Origin: SSSZ01 sp016790965
GTDB taxonomy: Bacteria > Pseudomonadota > Gammaproteobacteria > Burkholderiales > Rhodocyclaceae
Assembly: GCA_016790965.1 (NCBI GenBank)
Contig: JAEUNZ010000005.1
Location: 1 to 64,000, forward strand
Direction: 5' to 3'
DNA: 64,000 nucleotides
Shown: positions 20,013 to 29,856 of the stretch, piece after piece
How the letters are laid out: each line of letters begins with the position of its first letter
Position numbering within the stretch: position 1 is the first letter of the stretch
Translations under genes and position numbers: made by a program
The notes under the pieces: model-generated
Seen by the model: the letters and a program-made list of their open reading frames with translations, nothing else
What the model was told of the DNA's origin: nothing
The model's database searches: none

Positions 20013-20468
20013 TCAGAAAGGGATGTCGTCGCCCAGGTCATCGAATGAAGGCTTGGGCTTGTCCTTGCGCGGGGCCGGGGCGTAGTCGCCGCCACTGTCG
20101 CCCCCCGCGTCCGGCATGGGGGCGCCCATGCCCTGGCGGCTGCCGAGCATCTTCATCTCGTCGGCACGAATCTCGGTGGTATAGCGCTCCTGGCCTTCCT
20201 TGTCGGTCCATTTGCGGGTCCGGATGCTGCCCTCGACGTACACCTGGGATCCCTTTTTCAAATATTGCCCGGCAATCTCGGCCAGCTTGCCGAAGAAGGA
20301 GATGCGATGCCATTCCGTCAGCTCCTTCTTCTCTCCGCTGGCCTTGTCCTTCCAGCTCTCGGTCGTGGCGACGGTGATATTGCACATCGCCTCCCCGCTG
20401 GCGGTGTAACGCACCTCCGGATCCTTGCCCAGGTTGCCGATGATGATTGCCTTGTTGACCGATGCCAT
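20013..20468 (-). CDS. ssb: Single-stranded DNA-binding protein
   Basis: A 151-residue SSB that coats single-stranded DNA as a tetramer during replication, recombination and repair. The OB fold covers residues 1-110 (MASVNKAIIIGNLGKDPEVR, TEWHRISFFGKLAEIAGQYL, YVEGSIRTRKW). A short Gly/Pro linker leads to the acidic tip DDLGDDIPF that recruits partner proteins. The size is slightly below the E. coli protein (178), because the linker is short. It lies 14 bases downstream of the MFS transporter gene on the same strand, so the two may share a transcript. Confidence 0.97.
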   Translation of the reverse strand: MASVNKAIIIGNLGKDPEVRYTASGEAMCNITVATTESWKDKASGEKKELTEWHRISFFGKLAEIAGQYLKKGSQVYVEGSIRTRKWTDKEGQERYTTEIRADEMKMLGSRQGMGAPMPDAGGDSGGDYAPAPRKDKPKPSFDDLGDDIPF

Positions 20469-20482
20469 GCTTGGACTCCCCC

Positions 20483-21664
20483 TCAGGTATGCACCGCCGG
20501 CGGCCGGCGCCGGGGCGGAAAATTCATCGAAGCCGCCACACCCAGCCAGACTAGGGCCAGCCCGGCGCAGGCGACGAAAACGGCATTATCGCCGAAATGC
20601 TGAGCGAGAGCGCCCCCCAGGGCCGCCCCGCAAAAGAGGCCCAGGGCCTGGGTGGTGTTGTATACCCCCAGGGCAGCACCCTTGGCGGCGGGCGGCGCGG
20701 TACGGGAAACCAGGGAGGGCAGCGTCGCCTCAAGCACGTTGAAGGCAACGAAGAAAGCCAGCAAGCCGATGGCCACCGGCCACAGCCCCTCACCGAAACC
20801 GGCCAGCCCCATCTGCACCAGGGCCAGGAGCGCCACCGCGGAGCAGAAGACCGGCCGCATCTTCCCCCCCCGTTCGGCCGAAATGATGGCCGGCACCATG
20901 ATGGCAAACGAAAGCAGGACCGCCGGCAGGTAGACCTTCCAGTGCTCCGCTGCCGGCAGCCCTCCGCCGCGCACCAGGGCATGGGGGACGACGACGAACA
21001 TGGCCATCTGGATGAGATGCAGGCTGAAGATGCCGAAATTGAGGCGCAGGAGGTCCGCATCCAGGAGCACCCGGCGCAGGGGCAGTTTCTCGTGCCCGCT
21101 GACCGGCGGGGGTTCGGGCACCGCCTTGTAGAGCAGGACGATGGCGCCCAGGGCCAGGATGCCAGTCAGGGCGAAGAGGCCCGCCATGCCGATCCAGCCG
21201 TAAAGGACCGGCGCTCCCACCAGAGAGAGGGCGAAAACCAGGCCGATGGACGAGCCGATCATGGCCATGACCTTGGTGCGGTGCTCTTCCCGCGTCAGGT
21301 CCGCCGCAAGGGCAGTCACCGCCGCCGAGATGGCCCCGGCACCTTGCAGAACGCGGCCGATGAGCACCCAATAAATATCGGGCGCCGACGCCGCGACGAA
21401 ACTGCCGAAGGCAAAGAGTAGCAAGCCAGCCGCAATGACCCGCTTACGCCCGAAGAGGTCGGAAGCGATGCCGTAGGGAATCTGGAACAGGGCCTGGGTC
21501 AGCCCGTAGGCGCCAAGGGCAAGGCCCACCAGGGTGAGATTTTCCCCTCCGGGCAGCGTCTTCGCGTGGAGGGAGAATACCGGCAGGATGAGAAAGAGCC
21601 CCAGCATGCGCAGGGCAAAGATGGAGGCCAGGGAAACGCCGGCACGGCGTTCCGCGGGCGTCAT
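20483..21664 (-). CDS. MFS transporter (YajR-type efflux permease)
   Basis: A 393-residue major facilitator with 12 predicted helices. Near the N-terminus is SLASIFALRMLGLFLILPVF, followed by the motif-A loop YGIASDLFGRKRVIAAGLLL and the motif-B/C-like GRVLQGAGAISAAVTALAADL. The R-x-L-G-L-F-L-I-L-P start resembles the YajR group of putative drug exporters; the substrate is unknown. I chose ATG at 21664 because the longer in-frame extension upstream (to 21748) is not conserved-looking and polar. The gene sits just upstream of ssb. Confidence 0.88.
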   Translation of the reverse strand: MTPAERRAGVSLASIFALRMLGLFLILPVFSLHAKTLPGGENLTLVGLALGAYGLTQALFQIPYGIASDLFGRKRVIAAGLLLFAFGSFVAASAPDIYWVLIGRVLQGAGAISAAVTALAADLTREEHRTKVMAMIGSSIGLVFALSLVGAPVLYGWIGMAGLFALTGILALGAIVLLYKAVPEPPPVSGHEKLPLRRVLLDADLLRLNFGIFSLHLIQMAMFVVVPHALVRGGGLPAAEHWKVYLPAVLLSFAIMVPAIISAERGGKMRPVFCSAVALLALVQMGLAGFGEGLWPVAIGLLAFFVAFNVLEATLPSLVSRTAPPAAKGAALGVYNTTQALGLFCGAALGGALAQHFGDNAVFVACAGLALVWLGVAASMNFPPRRRPPAVHT

Positions 21665-21788
21665 GCGTTCGGCTTGGGGGAGGGCCACGGGGAGAAGGTT
21701 TTCGTCGTTGGAGGGAGAGGACGCCGGGCGTCCGGATCGCCAGCCCACTCCCGCAACACGGGGGGGCCGGGAGAGAGGACCGCGGGGA

Positions 21789-22268
21789 TCAGCTTTCCTG
21801 GGTCTTGCCCCCGACTTTCGGCGCTACGGCCTCGGCCTTCGGCCGCGCCTTGCGCGCCTTGGCAAGGGGCGCCGCCGCCCGGCGGGCGCTTTCCACTTCA
21901 TGCCGCGCCCAGAAAAGCGCCGCCTCTTCGCGGCTCAATTCCCCGCGGGCCACGGCCCCTTCCAGCACCGCCTCGGCCTGGGCCCGATGGCCGAAGCTGG
22001 CGAACACCCGCGCCCGGGACAGGGGATCGGTCGCTTCGTTGCTGGCGCTGGCGGTAGCAACGGGCTGGGGCGCCGGCACCTTGCGGGCCGGCGCAGCGGT
22101 CTTGCTCCTGGCCGACTTCGCAGCTTCCGCCTGCCCCGTCTCCACGGGCACCGCAAGCGGCTGCGCGGCCTTCGCACGGCGCACCCGGGCGCGCCACACA
22201 AGCCAGAGCGGCAGGGCTACCCCGGCCAGGACGGCGGCAGTCATGGAAAGCTTGCGGGTGGAAGTCAT
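21789..22268 (-). CDS. Small single-pass membrane protein, Ala-rich
   Basis: A 159-residue protein with one N-terminal membrane helix (MTAAVLAGVALPLWLVW, about residues 9-25), a basic stop-transfer stretch (RARVRRAK), a low-complexity Ala/Pro/Lys linker and a helical C-terminal part (SRARVFASFGHRAQAEAVLE, about residues 84-103). That C-terminal unit resembles the short helical repeat near the end of FimV-type proteins, but the likeness is too weak to name it. The start at 22268 is ATG. No operon partner is obvious. Confidence 0.65.
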   Translation of the reverse strand: MTSTRKLSMTAAVLAGVALPLWLVWRARVRRAKAAQPLAVPVETGQAEAAKSARSKTAAPARKVPAPQPVATASASNEATDPLSRARVFASFGHRAQAEAVLEGAVARGELSREEAALFWARHEVESARRAAAPLAKARKARPKAEAVAPKVGGKTQES

Positions 22269-22559
22269 GGTGATCGTCTCGCGGGGCAGGGACGGGCATT
22301 TTAACCCGGGGAGAGGGGCGCACGGGGGCGAGGGTTCAGTGCCCGCGAGTGGAACGCCCTGCGCGCCCTCACCCGATCGGCTTCCGACAGAGCAGGACAT
22401 CCGGGAATGCCCCCGGGAATATTGCCCCCGCCTTGGGCCAGCGTCTATGATCCCGGTATTTTCCGTAGCAGCCCAAGCCGAGCCTGCCCCTTCCGGCGCT
22501 GCCCGCCGCCGGTTTCCCTCAAACTCTTCCCCTTCATTCCCCCGCCTGGCAAGGCCCCC

Positions 22560-22919
22560 ATGTTCTCGAAACCTCTTTACATTCAGGTCCGCCAAAACGA
22601 ATTTCAGCTGCGAGACCTCGACACCGCCCGCACCCATCGCAAGCAGGCAATACCGGAGTTTTCCCATCCCAGGATGCTGGTGGGCAACTTCAGCGCCGCG
22701 CAGGCCTGCCTGAAGACCCTCGTTTCCGAGACCCGTGGTCTCACCCTATTTACCCCCGCCGTGATCCATCCCCTCGCGACGCTCGAGGGCGGTTTGAGCC
22801 AGGTGGAAGAGCAGGTGTTTCAGGAACTCGCCCGGGGCGCCGGAGCCTCGAGGGTGCTCGTCTGGGTCGGCGCCCCCCTGAGCGATGCAGAGGTTCTGGC
22901 CAAGCTCAGGGGTGACTGA
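22560..22919 (+). CDS. Conserved hypothetical protein
   Basis: A 119-residue soluble protein beginning MFSKPLYIQVRQNEFQLRDL. It has alternating strands and helices, including LVGNFSAAQACLKTLVSET and a C-terminal ASRVLVWVGAPLSDAEVLAK. The start resembles a family of small proteobacterial proteins whose N-terminus looks like a piece of an actin-like ATPase (YIQV...LRD), but no nucleotide-binding motif is present. It is alone on the plus strand and converges with rhlE (15-base gap). The function is unknown. Confidence 0.6.
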   Translation: MFSKPLYIQVRQNEFQLRDLDTARTHRKQAIPEFSHPRMLVGNFSAAQACLKTLVSETRGLTLFTPAVIHPLATLEGGLSQVEEQVFQELARGAGASRVLVWVGAPLSDAEVLAKLRGD

Positions 22920-22934
22920 GGGACGCCATGGGGC

Positions 22935-24212
<1,278 letters not shown>

Positions 24213-24300
24213 GGAAACTCCAGGAGTGCCGAGCAGGGCACCCCGTCAGGGGATTGAAAAATGAGCGGCGCGGCTTGTGGGTGGAAGCAAAAGCCCGGGC

Positions 24301-25482
24301 TTAGAGCAGTGAGAGACCGCGCTCCAGGTCGGCCTGCAGGTCTTCGACCGCTTCGAGGCCCACGGCGATGCGCAGCAGGCCTTCGCCGATGCCGGCTGCA
24401 GCGCGGGCTTCCGGGCTGATGCGGCCGTGGGTGGTGGAGGCGGGGTGGGTGATGGTGGTCTTGGTGTCGCCCAGGTTGGCGGTGATGGACAGGAGACGGC
24501 AGTGATCCACGACCTTCCAGGCTTCTTCCCGGCCGCCCTTGAGTTCGAAGGAGACGATGCCGCCCCCGGTGCGCTGCTGGCGCTTGGCCAGTTCGTGCTG
24601 AGGGTGGGAGCTGAGGCCGGGGTAGAAGACCCGGGACACCTTGGGATGGGCCTCCAGCCAGGACGCCATGCGCGCCGCGTTGGCGGCGTGGGCCTCGACG
24701 CGCAGCTTGAGGGTTTCCAGACCCTTCAACAGCACCCAAGCATTGAAGGCGGAAAGCGTGGGACCGGCGGTACGCAGGTACTTGAACACTTCTTCAGTGA
24801 GCTTTTTCGGCCCGCACACGGCGCCCCCCAGGACCCGGCCCTGGCCGTCGATGTACTTGGTGGCGGAATGGATCACCAGATCGGCGCCCAGTTGCAGGGG
24901 CTGTTGCAGGATGGGCGTGCAGAAGCAGTTGTCCACCGCCACCAAGATGTTCTTGCGATGGGCGACATCCGAAAGCAGGCGGATGTCGGCGATCTCGGTG
25001 AGCGGATTGGAAGGCGTCTCCAGGAAGAAGAGCCGCGTCTCCGGCCGGATGGCGGCTTCCCAGGCGGCGGGATCGGTCTGGGGCACGAAGCTGGTGACGA
25101 TGCCGGCCCGCGAAAGGATGGCACTGAAAAGCTGCACCGTGGCGCCGAACAGGCCGCTGGACGCGACGATGTGATCACCCGCCTTGAGGTGGGCCATGAC
25201 CGTGGCCATGATGGCGGCCATGCCGCTGGCGAAGGCCACGCAGTCCTCGGCGCCCTCGAGGGCGGCCAGGCGCTCCTCGAACAGGGTCACCGTGGGATTG
25301 GAGAAGCGGGCATAGACGTTGCCTGGCTCCTCGCCAGAAAAGCGGCGGGCGGCCTCGGCGGCGCTCTTGAAGACGAAGCTGGAGGTCAGGTAGAGGGCCT
25401 CGGCGTGCTCGCCGAACTGGCTGCGCTCCTGGCCGGCACGGACGGCCAGGGTTTCCAGGCGGTATGGGGGCGTATCGGCCAT
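24301..25482 (-). CDS. metZ: O-succinylhomoserine sulfhydrylase
   Basis: A 393-residue PLP enzyme of the Cys/Met metabolism family, making homocysteine from O-succinylhomoserine and sulfide. Visible are YLTSSFVFKSAAEA, YARFSNPTVTLFEERLAALE, the PLP-stacking region AVDNCFCTPILQQPL and the PLP lysine in HSATKYIDGQGR (near residue 206). The ATG overlaps the purF stop (ATGA) on the minus strand. The purF-metZ pair is common in Betaproteobacteria and Pseudomonas. Cystathionine gamma-synthase is the main alternative, but the neighbourhood favours MetZ. Confidence 0.93.
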   Translation of the reverse strand: MADTPPYRLETLAVRAGQERSQFGEHAEALYLTSSFVFKSAAEAARRFSGEEPGNVYARFSNPTVTLFEERLAALEGAEDCVAFASGMAAIMATVMAHLKAGDHIVASSGLFGATVQLFSAILSRAGIVTSFVPQTDPAAWEAAIRPETRLFFLETPSNPLTEIADIRLLSDVAHRKNILVAVDNCFCTPILQQPLQLGADLVIHSATKYIDGQGRVLGGAVCGPKKLTEEVFKYLRTAGPTLSAFNAWVLLKGLETLKLRVEAHAANAARMASWLEAHPKVSRVFYPGLSSHPQHELAKRQQRTGGGIVSFELKGGREEAWKVVDHCRLLSITANLGDTKTTITHPASTTHGRISPEARAAAGIGEGLLRIAVGLEAVEDLQADLERGLSLL

Positions 25483-27023
25483 CAGTCCTGTCCTCCGGAA
25501 GCCAGTTGCAGGACGAGTTGCTGCGAGGCCTTGCCGTCACCCTCGTCGTCGCTCCTTCCGCTCTTGCCGCCGCCTCGGAGGCCTTCCACGGCATCGAGGT
25601 AGTACTCGTCCACATCGCCGGTGATGTAGCAGCCGTCGAAGCATGAGGCGTCGAAGACCGTCAGGTCCGGGTTGAGGGCGGTCACCGACTGCTTGAGGGC
25701 TTCGATGTCCTGATAGACCAGGGCGTCAGCGCCGATTTCGGCGGCGATACCGGCGTCGGTGCGGCCGGTGGCGATGAGCTCCGCCCGGGTCGGCATGTCG
25801 ATGCCATACACGTTGGGGAAGCGCACCGGCGGTGCCGCGGAGGCGAAGTAGACCTTCAGGGCACCGGCGGCCCGGGCCATATCCACGATTTCCCGGCTGG
25901 TGGTGCCGCGCACGATGGAGTCATCGACCAGGAGCACCTTCTTGCCCTTGAATTCCTGGCCGCAAGTGTTGAGCTTCTGGCGCACCGACTTACGGCGCAT
26001 GGCCTGACCGGGCATGATGAAAGTACGGCCCACATAGCGGTTCTTGACGAAGCCCTCCCGGTAAGGGATACCGAGGGCCTGGGCGAGTTGCATGGCCGCC
26101 GGCCGGCTGGAATCGGGGATGGGGATGACCACGTCGATCTCTTCCACCGGAATGGTCTGCTTGACCTTCTCGGCCAGGAATTCGCCCATCTTGAGACGGG
26201 ATTCATAGACCGAAACGCCGTCGATGACCGAGTCGGGCCGCGCCAGATAAACGTATTCGAAGATGCAGGGCGCGTAGGTGGGTTGCTGGGCGCACTGGCG
26301 GCTCCGCAGCTTGTGGTCGAGGTCGATGAACACTGCCTCGCCGGGCTCGATGTCGCGCACCATCTCGAAGCCCAGGGTGTCGAGGGCCACGGACTCGGAG
26401 GAGATCAGGTATTCGGTACCGGCCTCGGTCTCGTTTTTGCCATAGACCAGGGGCCGGATGCCATAGGGGTCGCGGAAGGCGAGCAGGCCATAGCCGGCAA
26501 TCAGGACCACCACCGCGTAGGCGCCGCGGCAGCGACGATGAACGCCAGCCACCGCCTGAAAGATGCTCTCCACGTCCAGTTCGTAGCCGTGGGCGGCCGC
26601 CTGGAGCTCGTGGGCCAGGACGTTCAGCAGCACCTCGGAATCGGAATTGGTGTTGATGTGCCGGCGGTCGAGACGGAACATCTCCTCCTTCAGTTGGTCG
26701 GCGTTGGTCAGGTTGCCGTTGTGGCCCAGGACGATGCCGAAGGGCGAATTGACGTAGAAGGGCTGTGCCTCGGCGAAGTTGTAGGCGGACCCCGCCGTCG
26801 GGTAGCGCACGTGGCCGATGCCCCAGTTGCCGGGGAGCGCCCGCATGTTGCGGGTACGGAAGACATCCCGCACCAGCCCGGGCCCCTTGTGCAGGTGGAA
26901 GGTGTTGCCCTCCGCCGTGGCGATGCCCGCCGCGTCCTGCCCGCGATGCTGCAGCACCATCAGCCCGTCGTAGAGGAGCTGATTGACCGGCGTTGTCGCC
27001 ATGACTCCGAGTATCCCGCACAT
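25482..27023 (-). CDS. purF: Amidophosphoribosyltransferase
   Basis: A 513-residue enzyme catalysing the first committed step of purine synthesis: glutamine plus PRPP gives phosphoribosylamine. It begins MCGILGVMATTPVNQLLYDG, so Cys2 becomes the N-terminal nucleophile of the glutaminase domain. HRGQDAAGIA, GHVRYPTAGS and NGNLTNADQL follow. The PRTase domain has VLLVDDSIVRGTTSREIVDM (PRPP loop, near residue 360). The length agrees with E. coli PurF (505). It sits between cvpA (10-base gap) and metZ (1-base overlap), the usual cvpA-purF order. Confidence 0.97.
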   Translation of the reverse strand: MCGILGVMATTPVNQLLYDGLMVLQHRGQDAAGIATAEGNTFHLHKGPGLVRDVFRTRNMRALPGNWGIGHVRYPTAGSAYNFAEAQPFYVNSPFGIVLGHNGNLTNADQLKEEMFRLDRRHINTNSDSEVLLNVLAHELQAAAHGYELDVESIFQAVAGVHRRCRGAYAVVVLIAGYGLLAFRDPYGIRPLVYGKNETEAGTEYLISSESVALDTLGFEMVRDIEPGEAVFIDLDHKLRSRQCAQQPTYAPCIFEYVYLARPDSVIDGVSVYESRLKMGEFLAEKVKQTIPVEEIDVVIPIPDSSRPAAMQLAQALGIPYREGFVKNRYVGRTFIMPGQAMRRKSVRQKLNTCGQEFKGKKVLLVDDSIVRGTTSREIVDMARAAGALKVYFASAAPPVRFPNVYGIDMPTRAELIATGRTDAGIAAEIGADALVYQDIEALKQSVTALNPDLTVFDASCFDGCYITGDVDEYYLDAVEGLRGGGKSGRSDDEGDGKASQQLVLQLASGGQD

Positions 27024-27033
27024 AGTCTTCTAC

Positions 27034-27525
27034 CTAGGTAAATCGAATTCGTTTCGCCACATCCGGCGGCAGCCAGGGCTTCAAGGCCAGGACCGCCGTT
27101 TCCAGCGGCGGCGCCAGGGTCGCCTGCCGCCACCACGGCTGCCGCGGCGCCGGGGTCATGCCAGCCACCGCCACCCCCAGCAGTACGATGAGCACACCGC
27201 GCAGGACGCCAAACACCATGCCCAGCAGGCGGTCGGAAAGCCCAAGCCCGAGGGCCTTGACCAATCCCTGCACCGCCAGACGCAGCAGAGCCATGACCAC
27301 CAGCACGCCGACGAAGACCGCCGCGTAGCCTGCCAGCACGCGCAAGGTCGGGTCGCCGATCAACGTCCCCATACTCTGGCCCACCGGTGCGCCGAATTCC
27401 AGGGCAGCGTAGAGCGCGAGCCCCCAGGCCACCAGGGCGATCAACTCGCCCACGACACCCCGCCACAAACCCAGCAACAGGGACGCCGCAACCACCGCGA
27501 CGACCACCCAATCGAACAGCGTCAT
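27034..27525 (-). CDS. cvpA: Colicin V production protein family (CvpA)
   Basis: A 163-residue inner-membrane protein with four predicted helices: TLFDWVVVAVVAASLLLGLW, ELIALVAWGLALYAALEF, YAAVFVGVLVVMALLRLAVQ and MVFGVLRGVLIVLLGVAVAG. The pattern SLLLGLWRGVVGELIALVAW is typical of CvpA. The E. coli gene is required for colicin V export and affects envelope homeostasis; its exact activity is unknown. Its start overlaps the end of the SPOR protein gene upstream by 4 bases, and purF follows. Confidence 0.92.
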   Translation of the reverse strand: MTLFDWVVVAVVAASLLLGLWRGVVGELIALVAWGLALYAALEFGAPVGQSMGTLIGDPTLRVLAGYAAVFVGVLVVMALLRLAVQGLVKALGLGLSDRLLGMVFGVLRGVLIVLLGVAVAGMTPAPRQPWWRQATLAPPLETAVLALKPWLPPDVAKRIRFT

Positions 27526-28259
27526 GGCCTGGCCGCCACCACTCCCGAGACACCGATGCGCTTCATTTTCTCCAGGGCCTTCTCCGCCGCCTCGCGGTTG
27601 GGGAAGGGACCGGCCCGCACCCGGGTCTTCTTGCCCTGGGGCGAATCCAGGGGCTCGGTATAGACGCGGATGCCCAGTTCGCCCAGCTTGGCCTTGATCT
27701 GTTTGACGTTGCCTTCGTTGGCAAAGGCGCCGATGAGAATCACCTGCTCGCCCCCCGCCGCGGCCGCCGGAGTCGCAACCTTGCCGTCCAGGATGGCCGC
27801 CGCCCGTTGCGCTTCCGCTGCGCCGGGTTTGCCTGAAGGCTTCTCGCCAGCTTTCTCGGCCGGTTTTTCCGCGGGCTTCTCGGCCGGCTTGTCGGCGGGT
27901 TTCGCGGCGGGCTTCTCGGCTACGGGCGCCGGCTTCTCCACCGGCGGCAGCGCAACGGGCTTGGCCACCTCCACCGCCTTGGGCGCTTCCACAGGCCGAG
28001 GCACAGTGGCCTCCACCGGCCGTGGCCCCGGCGCGGCTGCGGGCGGGGCGGCCTTGTCGGCGGGGCCGGCGAACTTGGGCGCGAAGGGCTTCTCGTCCTG
28101 GCCGGGGATGCGGATCTCAACGTCCTGGCTGGGCTGACGGGGTTCGTGGTCCATCAGCATGGGAAGAAACACCGCCAGCAGGGTGACGAAGGCAATGGCG
28201 CCAACCAGGCGACGGCGGGCCCGCTTCTTCAGGGGGAGTTGGGGGTCTGCTTCTTGCAT
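27522..28259 (-). CDS. SPOR-domain cell division protein, DedD-like
   Basis: A 245-residue bitopic membrane protein. After a short cytoplasmic start there is one helix (LVGAIAFVTLLAVFLPML, about residues 17-34). A long periplasmic low-complexity linker of Pro/Ala/Lys/Glu with tandem KPAE units follows (about 95-150). A C-terminal SPOR domain (about 165-245) contains VILIGAFANEGNVKQIKAKL and TRVRAGPFPNREAAEKALEK. SPOR domains bind denuded peptidoglycan glycans at the septum. Placement between folC and cvpA matches dedD in proteobacteria. The 157-bp dispersed repeat lies just upstream of its start. Confidence 0.9.
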   Translation of the reverse strand: MQEADPQLPLKKRARRRLVGAIAFVTLLAVFLPMLMDHEPRQPSQDVEIRIPGQDEKPFAPKFAGPADKAAPPAAAPGPRPVEATVPRPVEAPKAVEVAKPVALPPVEKPAPVAEKPAAKPADKPAEKPAEKPAEKAGEKPSGKPGAAEAQRAAAILDGKVATPAAAAGGEQVILIGAFANEGNVKQIKAKLGELGIRVYTEPLDSPQGKKTRVRAGPFPNREAAEKALEKMKRIGVSGVVAARP

Positions 28260-28267
28260 GGGCTAGC

Positions 28268-28424
28268 AGTCGGTCAGATCGGTTTGCGTCGAGCCGCAGC
28301 GCGCATCCGCACCCCGATCGCGCGAAGCGAACCGCAGCCATGACCGAAGCTATGGCGAGGATGAGCGACAAAGCGAGCGGGGATGCGGGGCGGGCCGAAC
28401 ATAGCTGAACCTATCTGACTGACT
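28268..28424. repeat. Dispersed ~155-bp repeat, copy 2 (MITE-like)
   Basis: Same element as 9587-9739, in the same orientation. The ends are AGTCGGTCAGATCGGTT and AACCTATCTGACTGACT (imperfect inverted repeats of 17 bp). The right end supplies part of the folC stop codon (TAG at 28423-28425 on the minus strand), and the left end is 8 bases upstream of the dedD start. The internal hairpin seen in copy 1 is weaker here because of a base change (GCCATGA versus GCCATAG). Confidence 0.75.
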
Positions 28425-29730
28425 ACTCACGCCGGGCCCGCAAGGCTTGCAGGGCGCCGGCCACCGTATGGAACGATCCAAAGGCCAGGATTCTATCACT
28501 TTCCCCCGCCCTTCCCCGGGCCGCCTCGAGGGCCTCGGCTGGCGAGGGATGGCAGGAGACCTCACCGCCCAGCCCCTCCCGGGTGATGATTTCAGCCAAG
28601 TGGGCGGCCGGGGTGCCCCGGGGACCGTCGAGACTGGCGAGGTACCAGGCGTCCACCTTGCCGCGCAGGGGCGCCAGGGCGCCGGCGATGTCCTTGTCGG
28701 CCAGCATGCCGACCACCGCATGGGTGTGGTCGAAGAAGCCCATGCTGCCGAGGTTGTCGGCCAGGACGCGCACTGCCTGGGGGTTGTGGCCCACGTCCAG
28801 CACGATAGCCGGCTTGCCCGGCACCACCTGAAAGCGGCCCGGCAACTCGGTTTCAATGAGACCCGGCCGGATGGCCTGCATGGTCACCGGCAGATGGTCT
28901 GCCAGGGCCTCCAGGGCCGCAAGGGCCACGGCGGCGTTGTAGAGCTGGGTTGGTCCGCGTAGACCGGGATAGGCCAGGGAACGCTTGAGCAGCCTTTCGC
29001 CGGAACGGCACCACCAACGCCATTGTTGACGGTTCTCGCCACCGAGAGCCGTCTCCCGTTCGAAACCGAAGTCGCGGCCGAGGAGGCGCAGGTCGGCGCC
29101 GATGGCTGCACCATGGTCGAGCAGAGAACGAGGTGGCCGGGGATCGGCACAGAAGCCCGGGCGCCCAGAGCGGAAGATGCCCGCCTTCTCGAAGCCGATG
29201 GCCTCCCGGTCGGGCCCCAGCCAGTCGGTGTGGTCGATGTCGATGGCGGTGACGATGGAGGCGTCGGCCTCATAGACGTTAACGGCGTCGAGACGCCCGC
29301 CCAATCCGACCTCGAGGATGGCCGCTTCGACGTCAGCCGCGGCGAAGACCTCCCAGGCCGCCAGGGTGCCGAATTCGAAGTAGGTGAGGGCGACGCCGCT
29401 GTCACGCCGCGCCGCCTCGACCTTGGCGAAGGCCTCGCCCAGGGCCTCATCCGCGACGGGCCGGCCCCCGACACGCACCCGCTCGTTGTAGGCCAGCAGA
29501 TGGGGCGAGGTATAGCAGCCTACCCTGTAGCCCCCGCGCAGGAGAATGTTTTCCAGGTAGGCGCAGGTGGAACCCTTGCCATTGGTGCCGCCCACGACGA
29601 TCACCGGGCAGTGCTGCGTCTGCCCGAGGATTTCTTTCACCCGGCGGATGCGGTCGAGGCCAAGGGCGATCCCGGCCTGGCCCCGGGGATGCAAGGCTTC
29701 AAGATGGGCCAGCCAGTCGGCGAGGACCAT
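28423..29730 (-). CDS. folC: Dihydrofolate synthase / folylpolyglutamate synthase
   Basis: A 435-residue Mur-ligase-family enzyme that adds glutamate to dihydropteroate and to folates using ATP. The P-loop is VVGGTNGKGSTCAYLENIL (near residue 50); TSPHLLAYNERVRV, ILEVGLGGRLDAVNV and TAIDIDHTDWLG are family motifs. The length agrees with E. coli FolC (422). Start is ATG at 29730. It follows accD at a 126-base distance in the conserved accD-folC-dedD-cvpA-purF series. The stop codon is formed at the edge of the dispersed repeat, so the repeat could have replaced the original end. Confidence 0.95.
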   Translation of the reverse strand: MVLADWLAHLEALHPRGQAGIALGLDRIRRVKEILGQTQHCPVIVVGGTNGKGSTCAYLENILLRGGYRVGCYTSPHLLAYNERVRVGGRPVADEALGEAFAKVEAARRDSGVALTYFEFGTLAAWEVFAAADVEAAILEVGLGGRLDAVNVYEADASIVTAIDIDHTDWLGPDREAIGFEKAGIFRSGRPGFCADPRPPRSLLDHGAAIGADLRLLGRDFGFERETALGGENRQQWRWWCRSGERLLKRSLAYPGLRGPTQLYNAAVALAALEALADHLPVTMQAIRPGLIETELPGRFQVVPGKPAIVLDVGHNPQAVRVLADNLGSMGFFDHTHAVVGMLADKDIAGALAPLRGKVDAWYLASLDGPRGTPAAHLAEIITREGLGGEVSCHPSPAEALEAARGRAGESDRILAFGSFHTVAGALQALRARRE

Positions 29731-29856
29731 CAGCGCGGAAGACGCGCAGCGTCCCCAGAGACTCCCCCAGCCCTCGGGGCGGTAGGCAGGGCTCGGACGG
29801 GAGAAAGGAGCATGCCCGTACTCATCAACACGCGCCGTGGTCCGGCCCCATGTCCA

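Noticed and set aside
27830..27970. Tandem DNA repeat in dedD region
   Set aside because: Reflects KPAE codon repetition in the linker of the SPOR protein, not a separate repeat element.
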